Part shown: in pieces, positions 14,955 through 22,546 of the stretch
Position numbering within the stretch: the stretch's first letter is position 1
Layout: each line of letters starts with the position of its first letter
Source: Mucisphaera sp965279675
GTDB taxonomy: Bacteria > Planctomycetota > Phycisphaerae > Phycisphaerales > Phycisphaeraceae
Direction: 5' to 3'
NCBI RefSeq assembly: GCF_965279675.1
Contig: NZ_CBDIIJ010000002.1
Span: forward strand, 1,736,001 to 1,800,000
DNA: 64,000 bases
The notes under the pieces: model-generated
What the model was told of the DNA's origin: nothing
What the model saw: only the letters and a program-made list of their open reading frames with translations
Databases searched by the model: none
Position numbers and translations under genes: made by a program

Positions 14955-15701
14955 ATGCTTTCTACTCGTGCTTCCTTGTCTTGTGCTCTGTTGGTTGGGT
15001 TGGTTGCCGTGGGTTCGGCTCAAGCCGCCACGATCACGACGATCACCGATCCTGCGGCTTCGGCGGTTTTCGCTGGGAGTTCTTCGTTCACCAAGCTGGC
15101 GGAGTCGCGGGTGCGCGGCATCACCAGCGGGACATGGGCATTCGCGACGGGTATCGAGGTCGGTCAGACGCCGACGGCGTCGAACTTTGCCCACTCGGGT
15201 CGTGTGAACAGCCTGCCGGATCCGATCCGGTTTACCTGGACGCTGGACGCGGGCGTCTCGACGCTCACGGTTTTCAGTGACGATCAGGGCACGGTGTTCG
15301 GGAACGTCCCCAGCTTCAACGTGCCTTCGAGCGCGGAGGCGACCGATCTGATCATCAGCCTGCGTGCCACCGACCGCGGCGGCAGCAATCCTGTGGATGC
15401 CGGTGTGCTGAAGATCGATGATCTGGTGGTAAATGGGGTTGACCTTGTCGATTCTTCCGACAACTTCGAAGCTTCGGACGGGTTCTTTCATCTGCATGTG
15501 TCGGACCTGTCGGGACCGCTGACAGTGGATGGTGTTTTGACGGGCGGGAACTTCGCTACCAACCGGCTGTCAGAGCGTCTGCGTTTCAACGCGAAGGCTT
15601 ACAACGTGTTGCCTGGTGGCCCGCCCGTTGTGCCGACGCCGGCTGGTTTTGCAGCGGGTCTGCTGGGGCTCGGCGCTCTCGCGCTTCGTCGGGCTCAGTA
15701 A
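14955..15701 (+). CDS. PEP-CTERM-like secreted protein, paralog of the next gene
   Basis: A 248-residue protein with a signal peptide (residues 1-24, ending GSAQAA) and a C-terminal VPTPAGFAAGLLGLGALAL plus RRAQ, a VPxPA variant of the PEP-CTERM tail. The mature part aligns by eye with the product of 15944-16621: both contain SRVRG, a W..ATG.E.G segment, GVSTLT, an ATD...DA-L-D stretch, a D-L-S-G-L segment and a closing E-R-(L/I)-(R/K)...KAY before the tail. Function unknown. A GGGAG box precedes the ATG and a terminator follows. Confidence 0.85.
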   Translation: MLSTRASLSCALLVGLVAVGSAQAATITTITDPAASAVFAGSSSFTKLAESRVRGITSGTWAFATGIEVGQTPTASNFAHSGRVNSLPDPIRFTWTLDAGVSTLTVFSDDQGTVFGNVPSFNVPSSAEATDLIISLRATDRGGSNPVDAGVLKIDDLVVNGVDLVDSSDNFEASDGFFHLHVSDLSGPLTVDGVLTGGNFATNRLSERLRFNAKAYNVLPGGPPVVPTPAGFAAGLLGLGALALRRAQ

Positions 15702-15730
15702 GCTCGGCGGTTTAGATAACAGCTCAACCC

Positions 15731-15756
15731 AAGCCCGGCTTTGTGGCCGGGCTTTT
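15731..15756 (+). terminator. Intrinsic terminator after 14955-15701
   Basis: AAGCCCGG (15731-15738) pairs with CCGGGCTT (15747-15754), followed by TTTT. Confidence 0.85.
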
Positions 15757-15943
15757 TTGCGCGCGGGTTGCCTGGTTCTCGCAGTTTGCCAAGGCGTTAC
15801 AGGGGGGTTCGTGTGGCGGCGAGTCGGTGATTTTTTGTGGTCGGGCGGTGGCTTTGGGGCATGCTGAATTGGAGGCTTCTGTTGTCGGCGTGTGATCGCG
15901 GCTGTGTGGCCGGGTCGCTCGCTGGGACGTGAACAGGAGCAAG

Positions 15944-16621
15944 ATGATGCGTGGACTACTCGCTGGATGCCTGGTTGCCGGGACGCTTGGCCTTGGGGCC
16001 GGCGTGGCTCAGGCGGGTCCGATCAGCACGTCGTTTGTGTCGGGCACGGGTGGCGGCGACCAGGTGGCGCATAGCCGTGTTCGCGGTTGGAGCACGGGCT
16101 GGGAGGCGGCGACCGGCGAAGAGGTGGGTGTGCCGGGTCATCCGAACAGCAGTTGGAACTGGACGCCTGCCAATCGGACGCAGTCGTTCGTGTGGGACTT
16201 CTCGGGCGGCGTATCGACGCTGACGATCAATGGGCGTTCGATGATTGAGAGCGCTTTGTTTAACGGTGTGACGGATCTCTACCTGCAATTGCGAGCGACG
16301 GATTATCGCGGGACGGCTGGTTACCTGGATGCGACGGACCTGGAGCTGACGACGGATGGTGAGACGACGGTGTTGCCTGATCTGTCGGCGGCGAGTGGGT
16401 GGTCGGGCTTGTTGAAGATTTCCGGCCTTGATGGGCTCGGGACGAGCTTCCGGCTGGAGGGTGTGCTCAGCGGCAACTTTGATGAGATCAAGGAAGAGCG
16501 GATCAAGATCGAGATGAAGGCGTATTACGACCCATCGGTGGATTCATCGGTGCCGTCGCCTGGGACGGCGGTGCTTGGCGGGGCTGGTGTTGGCTTCTTG
16601 CTCCTGCGGCGCGGTGTGTAG
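15944..16621 (+). CDS. PEP-CTERM-like secreted protein, tandem paralog
   Basis: From ATG 15944 (AGGAG at 15935-15939; ATG 15947 is equally possible) the protein has 225 residues. A signal peptide ends near GVAQAG. The C-terminus VPSPGTAVLGGAGVGFLLL plus RRGV is a PEP-CTERM variant. The mature domain shares the SRVRG, ATGEEVG, GVSTLTI, ATDYRGTAGYLDATDLEL and KAYY landmarks with the preceding gene, so the pair arose by duplication. Both have an unusual tail in which the central Glu is Thr or Ser. No known fold is obvious; a short all-beta surface domain is likely. Confidence 0.83.
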   Translation: MMRGLLAGCLVAGTLGLGAGVAQAGPISTSFVSGTGGGDQVAHSRVRGWSTGWEAATGEEVGVPGHPNSSWNWTPANRTQSFVWDFSGGVSTLTINGRSMIESALFNGVTDLYLQLRATDYRGTAGYLDATDLELTTDGETTVLPDLSAASGWSGLLKISGLDGLGTSFRLEGVLSGNFDEIKEERIKIEMKAYYDPSVDSSVPSPGTAVLGGAGVGFLLLRRGV

Positions 16622-16747
16622 CCGTGTCGGTGTGATGTGAGCCTCTGGCGGTCTAACGGCTGCCCGGGGCTTTTGACGGGACGTTTGAGAAAGGTGCACG
16701 GCGTGTGTCGTGTGGTGCGTGTCCCGGGTTTGTTACAGGAGCTGGAG

Positions 16748-16942
16748 ATGAAGACCTGGATGATGCTTGGAGCGTTGGTTGTGGCGTGTTCGATGGGTTC
16801 GGCCGTGCAGGCCTCGCCGTTGGATGCGCTCAAGATTCAGGGGATTTCGATTCCCAAGCCCAAGATGGTGGTTCCCGAGCCGGGTACGGCTGCCGTTCTT
16901 GCGGCTGGGGTGGGTGGTTTGATGCTTCGTCGTCGGGCGTGA
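16748..16942 (+). CDS. Mini PEP-CTERM protein, 64 residues
   Basis: ATG 16748 follows ACAGGAG by a good spacing. The whole protein is a signal peptide (residues 1-22, MKTWMMLGALVVACSMGSAV), a linker of about 20 residues rich in Lys, Ile and Pro, and a complete PEP-CTERM tail (VPEPGTAAVLAAGVGGLML plus RRRA). After processing at both ends the secreted peptide would be roughly 20 residues (SPLDALKIQGISIPKPKMV). It is third in the run of PEP-CTERM genes and is followed by a terminator. It could be a secreted peptide or an exosortase decoy; nothing shows which. Confidence 0.75.
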   Translation: MKTWMMLGALVVACSMGSAVQASPLDALKIQGISIPKPKMVVPEPGTAAVLAAGVGGLMLRRRA

Positions 16943-16966
16943 GTCTGGCGAGATGAAGGCATCCTG

Positions 16967-17015
16967 AGCCCCCGGCCCCCCCCCGCATTGATGCGATGGG
17001 TGCCGGGGGGCTTTT
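16967..17015 (+). terminator. Intrinsic terminator after the mini PEP-CTERM gene
   Basis: AGCCCCCGGC (16967-16976) pairs with 17002-17012, with one extra G bulged, followed by TTTT. Confidence 0.75.
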
Positions 17016-17049
17016 GCGTGCGCGGGGTGTGGTCCGCCTGCGGCGGATC

Positions 17050-20000
17050 TCACTTCGTTCGACGGGTTACGAAGAGGCTTGCGAAGGCCAGCAGAGCGGC
17101 GGTGGTGGGTTCGGGGATGGGGCCTGTGAAGCCGAAGTTCTTTGCGAACATCGAGAGGTCGATGAGGTCGACGCTGTTGTCGCCATTGAAATCGCCATGG
17201 GCGCGGCTGGCGTTGGTTCTGCCGAAGTTGGCAGAGAGTGTCGAGAGGTCCATCATGTTGACGGCGTTGTCGAAGTTGGTGTCGCCATCGATCACGTGGA
17301 TCGCGCGGAGGAGGGCGTTGGGGTCGATGTAGTCGCTGCCTGAATTGAAATCGGGTACCAGATCGAGCGTCAATGGCGTTACGTCTGCCAGGATGGCCTC
17401 GAGGGTGACGTCTCGCTGGGTGATCGTGAAGGCTTCACCGGGTAACAGGGTGATTTCTGTACCATCGACAGTGAGGTTAGTGAGAAAGAGGGTGTTGGTG
17501 CTGCCTGCGAAGGCGCGGAAGGCTCCGAGGAATTCTCCCCCAGCGAGTGTGAGGTTGCTGGATGAGAGTGAGTCGAAGTCGGGTTCGAAGGTTCCGCCCG
17601 CGAGGGTGACGTTGCTTCGGGCCTGGAAGCGTGTGCCGAAGTTGCCGCCTGTCACGAAGACTGTGCTATCACCTTCTGCGTTGAAGCCGCGGCCGAAGGT
17701 TCCGCCTGAGATGTGGACTTTGGCGTTGTCTGTCACTTCCTGACTGCTGCCGAAGATGCCATCGGTGATGGTGACTTCTGATGAGCCGTTGATGATCAGC
17801 TGGCTGTACTGTCCGCTGTGGATGGTGATGTCACTGTCGGTGATGTTTGATGCTGTTCTGGGGATAGGGGTGACTGTGACGTTGTTGAGTGTGGCGGTTG
17901 AGCGAACGAATTCGAAGCTGGAGCCGGTGACATCGGTGAGGTCTGCGTGGCTGTCTGTCAGTTGCAGAACGTTAATGGTTGCGCCGAGAGCGGTGATTTC
18001 TGCAGATGTGTGAGCGCGGAGGACATTTACGTAAGCGGCTTCTTCGATAATGACAGTTCCCGCACCTGCATGAAGTACGTTGACACGCACGGTCTCGTGG
18101 ATGCTGGCTGCTGAGCCGTTCACTAGTATTCGATCCAGATTCCCACCAAGTATGTCGGCGGTGGCGTTGTCGTTGACTGTGATTGTATTGAGGTTGCCGC
18201 TGTGGACGGTGACTTCGCTGTCATCGAATAATTCGAGGTTTCCGGCTATCTCAACGTCCTTAAAGTTGATCGCGGTTCCTTCATAGGCCTTGATGCTGTG
18301 CAACTGGGCGAGGTCAATGGTGATGGTTGAACGGTAAGCCGTCATATTGGCAATGTCGCCACTCTCAACGTGAAGGTCGGCATCGATGAGGTGCATGCCA
18401 TTGGGTATGATGGCATTTCCGGTAACTATCACACTTTCATGCGGACGGATTCCGCCGTAGTAGTTCTGGCCGTTCGTACCGGTGATGATTCTTCGTTCAT
18501 CGCTGATTTGCGGGATGTTTGCGGGGACGAGGGTGAGGGCATCGGGGTAGCCACCGATTCGAATCACATTCCCGTCGGTTAGGGTCGCTGTCAAAACTTG
18601 GCCATGGTCAATCCTGCCGAAGCGATCTAGCTCGAGCGCGTGCAGTCCGGGAAACGGTTTTCCATCCAGGTAGAACTCTCCGCCATAGATTCGGACGTCG
18701 CTGCCTTGGCCGCCAAACAGCTGGTTTTCGACTGTGCCGGCGGTGATATGGACTTCGCTGCCGGCCTCGGCGGCGAAGGATCTACCCAGGTGTCCGCCAT
18801 GCATGTTGAAGGTGCTGCCTTCCTCGGCCGCGAGTCCGGCGATATCCCCGCCTGACATGTTGATGGTGGATTGATCGGTCAGGATGACGGAGCCCACTGT
18901 ACCGCCAGTGAGGTTGAGTGTGGTTCCCCTGTAGAGCCTTCTCAGGCCGCGCCCATTGCCTGCAGACATGTTGATGGTGGTATCAACGGCTTCGAAGCCA
19001 CTTTCGATCTGTCCGCCTGACATGTTGATCTCGGCGTCGATGGCGGAGAAGTATTCGGGGAGGCTGCCGGTGTCGGACAGGTTGAGTGTCTGACCAGGCC
19101 GGAGTCCGCGGAGTTGGGTGGGGCCGCTATTAACGGTGATGGGGTTGGTGTCGATGGCGGGTAGGTTGGTGTTGATAAGATTGATGGCTGACCTTGCATC
19201 GACATAACTCGTCAGGGAATTTGCCACGATGGTGGGTGTGCCGTCTTCGAGTGTGAAGGTCAGGATCTGGTTGGGTTGGAGGTGATTGTCGGGGAGGCTG
19301 GTGATGGGTGTTCCATCCAAGCGGAAGTCGGTGCCTGTGATGTTGGTGGTGCTGTCGTCGTTGAGTCTCACACCGCCACCGAGGATGCCGCCTGAGAGAT
19401 TAAGTCTGGCATTATGCTCTAGTGAGATGTAGCCGGTGTTTACTCCGGCATTCATGTTGATTGTGGCGTTGCCACCTGCGGATAGACGGCCTTCAACGGC
19501 CGCGCCATTGTTGATGAGTACGGATTGATTGGCCAGATAAAAAGCCGAATCATTGTTGTCAGCTAAGACGCCACCATTAAGCATGATCTGGCTGTTGCCG
19601 TAGGCCTTGTTGTCTTCCCGGATCGTGCCTGCGTTCAGAGTGAGCGTGGCGTTGTTCAGGGTTAGCTCAGAGCTGATCAGTCCGCCATTATTGGTAATGT
19701 GGGTGTTGTTTTCGGCGGTGAAACTACTGCGTATCAAACCGCCGGGGGTGATACTAATGATTGCATTGGTGACCGTGCTCTTATCTACGAAGTTCTGAGC
19801 ATAGTTTGCAATGCTTAAGAAGGTTCCGCCATCGTTGATGTTGATGGTGGTGCTCTTGAGGTCAAAGCCGTTGAGGTCGGGGATGGTCTCGTTGAAGGGG
19901 GGTGGGGGCGGTCCTTGGTCTTTGAGGGGTCCGAGGACGCCGTTGTTGTTGACGTTGATGGTGAGGTCGGGTCCGAAGGTGAAGGTCTGTCCGTTGAGGG

Positions 20001-20157
20001 TTCCGGTGACGGTGGAGCCCGTGACGTCGTAGCTAATGTTGGTGTCGGCCTGGGTCAGGGACTGGCCGTCGTTGATGTCGATGGTGGTGTTGGCCTGGGC
20101 TGATAGTGAGAGAGCGAGCGCGGCGGTGAGGCAGCAAGCGGTGATGCGGGCGGACAT
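17050..20157 (-). CDS. Large repeat-rich PEP-CTERM/dockerin surface protein, 1035 residues
   Basis: ATG 20157 follows GGAGG. A signal peptide (residues 1-22, ending LSAQA) is followed by about 850 residues of degenerate repeats with the pattern (I/L)-N-(M/I)-S-G-G or L-N-G-G, Thr/Asn/Ile-rich, typical of a right-handed beta-helix as in adhesins and polysaccharide-active surface proteins. Near the end two dockerin-like calcium loops occur (DTNFDNAVNMMDLS and DFNGDNSVDLIDLS; bases 17131-17290). The tail is IPEPTTAALLAFASLFV plus TRRTK. The gene is visibly more A/T-rich than its neighbours and uses codons such as AAT and ATT more. Adhesion or biofilm function is inference. Confidence 0.88.
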   Translation of the reverse strand: MSARITACCLTAALALSLSAQANTTIDINDGQSLTQADTNISYDVTGSTVTGTLNGQTFTFGPDLTINVNNNGVLGPLKDQGPPPPPFNETIPDLNGFDLKSTTININDGGTFLSIANYAQNFVDKSTVTNAIISITPGGLIRSSFTAENNTHITNNGGLISSELTLNNATLTLNAGTIREDNKAYGNSQIMLNGGVLADNNDSAFYLANQSVLINNGAAVEGRLSAGGNATINMNAGVNTGYISLEHNARLNLSGGILGGGVRLNDDSTTNITGTDFRLDGTPITSLPDNHLQPNQILTFTLEDGTPTIVANSLTSYVDARSAINLINTNLPAIDTNPITVNSGPTQLRGLRPGQTLNLSDTGSLPEYFSAIDAEINMSGGQIESGFEAVDTTINMSAGNGRGLRRLYRGTTLNLTGGTVGSVILTDQSTINMSGGDIAGLAAEEGSTFNMHGGHLGRSFAAEAGSEVHITAGTVENQLFGGQGSDVRIYGGEFYLDGKPFPGLHALELDRFGRIDHGQVLTATLTDGNVIRIGGYPDALTLVPANIPQISDERRIITGTNGQNYYGGIRPHESVIVTGNAIIPNGMHLIDADLHVESGDIANMTAYRSTITIDLAQLHSIKAYEGTAINFKDVEIAGNLELFDDSEVTVHSGNLNTITVNDNATADILGGNLDRILVNGSAASIHETVRVNVLHAGAGTVIIEEAAYVNVLRAHTSAEITALGATINVLQLTDSHADLTDVTGSSFEFVRSTATLNNVTVTPIPRTASNITDSDITIHSGQYSQLIINGSSEVTITDGIFGSSQEVTDNAKVHISGGTFGRGFNAEGDSTVFVTGGNFGTRFQARSNVTLAGGTFEPDFDSLSSSNLTLAGGEFLGAFRAFAGSTNTLFLTNLTVDGTEITLLPGEAFTITQRDVTLEAILADVTPLTLDLVPDFNSGSDYIDPNALLRAIHVIDGDTNFDNAVNMMDLSTLSANFGRTNASRAHGDFNGDNSVDLIDLSMFAKNFGFTGPIPEPTTAALLAFASLFVTRRTK

Positions 20158-20272
20158 TCTCGTGCCTCCGGGTTTGGGCAGATAGGCGAGTCTGAACTCT
20201 GATTATATTCGATGTCCGGCATGAGCATGAAGGCGATTCATTGATTTTGCTTGTTTTAACCGTATGGCAACC

Positions 20273-20298
20273 AAAAACCCCGGCGTTAAGCCGGGGTT
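20273..20298 (-). terminator. Intrinsic terminator after bioB
   Basis: AACCCCGGC (20276-20284) pairs with GCCGGGGTT (20290-20298). On the minus strand the stem runs into TTTTTGGTT. Confidence 0.85.
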
Positions 20299-20334
20299 GG
20301 GTGGGTTTGTATTGGTTTGGTCTGTCGTGATGGG

Positions 20335-21495
20335 TCAGACGCGGGCGAGGGGTTTTTCGCCTTGGTTGAGGACTGGGAGGGCGACGAGGGAGTTTTCGCG
20401 TCGGGACATGAGGGCGCCTTCTTTGGCGGGTGAGGCGTGTCCGGGTGAGCGGGTCATGGCGGAGGCGGGGTCGGCCTGGTGTTCGACTTCGTCGAAGGTG
20501 GTGTAGTTGAGGCCGAGGTCCTTGAGCATTTGTTGGTCTTGCTGGGGGGTGCGGCCGAAGGTGGTGAGGTAGTTGCCGATGAGGAAGGAGGAGCCGCCTG
20601 CGAAGAAGATCCAGGACTGGAGGTCGCGGAGGATTTTCTCGCGGCCGCCTGCGATTTTGAGTTCGCGGTCTGGGAGGATGAATCGGTAGACGGCGATGAT
20701 GTGGAGGGCCTGCATGGGTTCGAGGGGTGTGACCTCGCCATACATGGGTGTGCCCTGGATGGCGTTGAGGAAGTTGATGGGGACGACGTCGGCTCCGAGG
20801 TCGCGGAGGGCGAGGGCCATGTCGACGCGGTCGTCCCAGTCTTCCCCCATGCCGAAGATCCCGCCTGAGCAGATGGAGAGTCCGGCGGCTTTGGCGTTTT
20901 TGATGGTCTGGACGCGGTCTTTGTAGGTGTGGGTGGAGACGATGTTGGCGAAGTGTCGGGCGGAGGTTTCGAGGTTGTGGTTGACGCGTTGGACGCCCAT
21001 GTCTTTGAGGCGTTGGGCTTGTTCGGGGGTGAGTTCGCCGAGGGTGGCGCAGGGTCGGATCTTGCCTTGCTCGGCGGTTTTGCGGAAGAAGGGTTCGAGC
21101 CAGTCGAGTTCGCGGTCGGTGGGTCCGCGGCCGGAGTTGACGATGCCCATGGAGGAGGCGCCGTTGGCGAGAGCTTCGTCGGAGGCTTCGAGCATCTCCT
21201 CGACGGTCATTTTGTCGGGGGTGACGTGGGTTTTGTAGTGTTTGGACTGTGAGCAGTAGGAGCAGTCTTCGGAGCAGGCGCCGGTTTTGCCGGTGACGAT
21301 GGAGCAGAACTTGACCTGCTTGCCGACGAACTTGATGCGGATCTTGTTGGCCCAGAAGAAGAGGTCGTAGAGGTCGTCGCCCTGGAGGGTGGTGAGGAAG
21401 GTGGCGTCTTCGCGGGAGATCGGGTTGCCGGCGAGGACGCTGGCGGCGATGTCGGCGAGTTTGTCGGTGGGGAGGGGGGTGTTGGGAGAGATCAT
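20335..21495 (-). CDS. bioB: Biotin synthase
   Basis: BioB is a radical SAM enzyme that inserts sulfur into dethiobiotin. Cys74, Cys78 and Cys81 (ACSEDCSYC) bind the SAM cluster, and the surrounding KFCSIVTGKTGACSED matches the family exactly. The rest of the barrel (YNHNLETS-type stretch as VNHNLETS, SGGIFGMGE, IPINFL-type as VPINFL) and the FIGNYLTT-type end (LIGNYLTT) are present. A C-terminal extension of about 50 residues (from HQADPASAMTRS) is unusual. No other biotin gene is adjacent; upstream are three small membrane-linked proteins in the same direction. Start ATG 21495. Confidence 0.95.
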   Translation of the reverse strand: MISPNTPLPTDKLADIAASVLAGNPISREDATFLTTLQGDDLYDLFFWANKIRIKFVGKQVKFCSIVTGKTGACSEDCSYCSQSKHYKTHVTPDKMTVEEMLEASDEALANGASSMGIVNSGRGPTDRELDWLEPFFRKTAEQGKIRPCATLGELTPEQAQRLKDMGVQRVNHNLETSARHFANIVSTHTYKDRVQTIKNAKAAGLSICSGGIFGMGEDWDDRVDMALALRDLGADVVPINFLNAIQGTPMYGEVTPLEPMQALHIIAVYRFILPDRELKIAGGREKILRDLQSWIFFAGGSSFLIGNYLTTFGRTPQQDQQMLKDLGLNYTTFDEVEHQADPASAMTRSPGHASPAKEGALMSRRENSLVALPVLNQGEKPLARV

Positions 21496-21553
21496 GCTGG
21501 GTGTCCCGGCTGGGTGTTGGTGGAGTTGGAAAAGAAGGGGCGTTGCGAGCGTT

Positions 21554-21904
21554 TTAGCGTCGCTGGCCGCCTTGTTCGGACGGTGTGCTGAAGAGTTCGG
21601 TGAGGTTGAGGACCGCGGCGGGGATCATGCGGTTGCGGTTGACGTCGAGCCGGTAGACGAAGAGTCGTTCGGTTCGGTTGTCGAGGACGAAGAGGGACTC
21701 TTCGCCTGATCGGGTTTGTGCGGTCATGAGGGTGATGTCGTCGCGGTTGACGAGGAGGGCGGCGTCGGCGGTGTTGTCGAGGGCGGCGAGTCCTTCGCGG
21801 CCGTGGGTGAGCAGCAGGCCGGCGAGCACGAACGCGGAGGCGATGAGTGCGTAGCAGGCGAGTTGGGTGACGAGTTTGTGGGTGGGGTCGTGGGGGGTGG
21901 CCAT
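21554..21904 (-). CDS. Small membrane-anchored protein (paralog of 21929-22252)
   Basis: A 116-residue protein with one transmembrane segment (about residues 13-32). The extracytoplasmic part ends in a SLFVLDNRTERLFVYRLDVNRNR stretch. The same pattern, a short strand, a D/N-x-R/S turn, a second strand and an N-R-x-(I/F) stretch, is found in the neighbouring protein, so both may be fragments of a beta-propeller-like family. I do not recognise the family. The gap to bioB is 58 bases. Confidence 0.75.
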   Translation of the reverse strand: MATPHDPTHKLVTQLACYALIASAFVLAGLLLTHGREGLAALDNTADAALLVNRDDITLMTAQTRSGEESLFVLDNRTERLFVYRLDVNRNRMIPAAVLNLTELFSTPSEQGGQRR

Positions 21905-21928
21905 GGCTGGCTCCGGCGTTGGATTGGT

Positions 21929-22252
21929 TTAGTAGCGTGAGCGTCGGTTGGTGGCGTTGTTGCCTTCGGCTTCGGTGAGGTCTCTGGTGAGGTCGCGTGA
22001 GGCGATGAACTCGAAGCGGTTGGTGGAGGCGTTGAAGAAGCCTGCGACGACTCTGGAGTTGGAGAGGTTGACGAGGTAGACGGCGGCTTGGCTGGATCGG
22101 CCGGTGACGTCGCCAGCGATCATGAGGTAGTTGCCTTTGGCCATGCCCTGGGCGAGGGCGGGCTGTGGCTGTGGGAGCATGGTGGTGAAGCCGAGTCCGA
22201 AGAGGAGCAGGGCGTTGACGATGAGCAGGGAGGCGAGGGTTTTTCGGCCCAT
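21929..22252 (-). CDS. Small secreted or membrane-anchored protein
   Basis: A 107-residue protein from ATG 22252 with GGAG ten bases upstream. The N-terminus MGRKTLASLLIVNALLLFGLGF is a signal peptide or anchor. The C-terminal half (AAVYLVNLSNSRVVAGFFN, NRFEFIASRDLTRDL) parallels the protein encoded 24 bases downstream. The tail (NNATNRRSRY) is basic. No function can be named. The frame extends to 22411 upstream, but that part is Arg/His/Pro-rich and non-protein-like. Confidence 0.75.
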   Translation of the reverse strand: MGRKTLASLLIVNALLLFGLGFTTMLPQPQPALAQGMAKGNYLMIAGDVTGRSSQAAVYLVNLSNSRVVAGFFNASTNRFEFIASRDLTRDLTEAEGNNATNRRSRY

Positions 22253-22323
22253 GGTGTTCTCCGCGGGGGCTGTTGCGGCCGGTTGTTTGCGGGCGGTGGG
22301 ATGGCGTCGGGGGTGGGGGCGGG

Positions 22324-22473
22324 TCAGTCCTGGTGGGTTCGCTTGGCACTCATGAAGCTGCCCCAGAGGATGAGGCCGAGCGCGATGATGGCGACGACGA
22401 TGACGATCCACTCGGGGATGGCGGGGTCCTGGAGGTCGCTGACGCCTTGGGCGATCTGGAGGAAATTATTCAT
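22324..22473 (-). CDS. 49-residue single-pass membrane protein
   Basis: MNNFLQIAQGVSDLQDP leads into one hydrophobic helix (about residues 20-42, WIVIVVAIIALGLILWG) and a short basic tail (MSAKRTHQD). No Shine-Dalgarno sequence precedes ATG 22473. Instead a promoter is positioned so that transcription would begin at or very near the ATG, suggesting a leaderless message. It opens the leftward run that ends with bioB. Confidence 0.6.
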   Translation of the reverse strand: MNNFLQIAQGVSDLQDPAIPEWIVIVVAIIALGLILWGSFMSAKRTHQD

Positions 22474-22479
22474 GCATCC

Positions 22480-22508
22480 ACTATAAGGAGCGGGCAGGTT
22501 GTGAGCAA
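22480..22508 (-). promoter_or_regulatory. Promoter for the 22473-20335 run
   Basis: On the minus strand TTGCTC (22508-22503) and TATAGT (22485-22480) are 17 bases apart. The predicted start point is about seven bases on, at the ATG of the 49-residue gene. plsY diverges from the other side, with 73 bases between the starts. Confidence 0.5.
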
Positions 22509-22546
22509 CGATCAAGAGACTAAGTGGTACGAACGAGGTGCAAACG

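Noticed and set aside
17400..20100. CRISPR-like array in the repeated segments
   Set aside because: The repeats are degenerate, in frame and encode G-G-turn protein repeats. There is no constant direct repeat with unique spacers and no cas gene.
21492..22349. 285-codon minus-strand frame over the small genes before bioB
   Set aside because: It is out of frame with two better candidates having ribosome sites and hydrophobic N-termini, and its product is Arg/Pro/His-rich.
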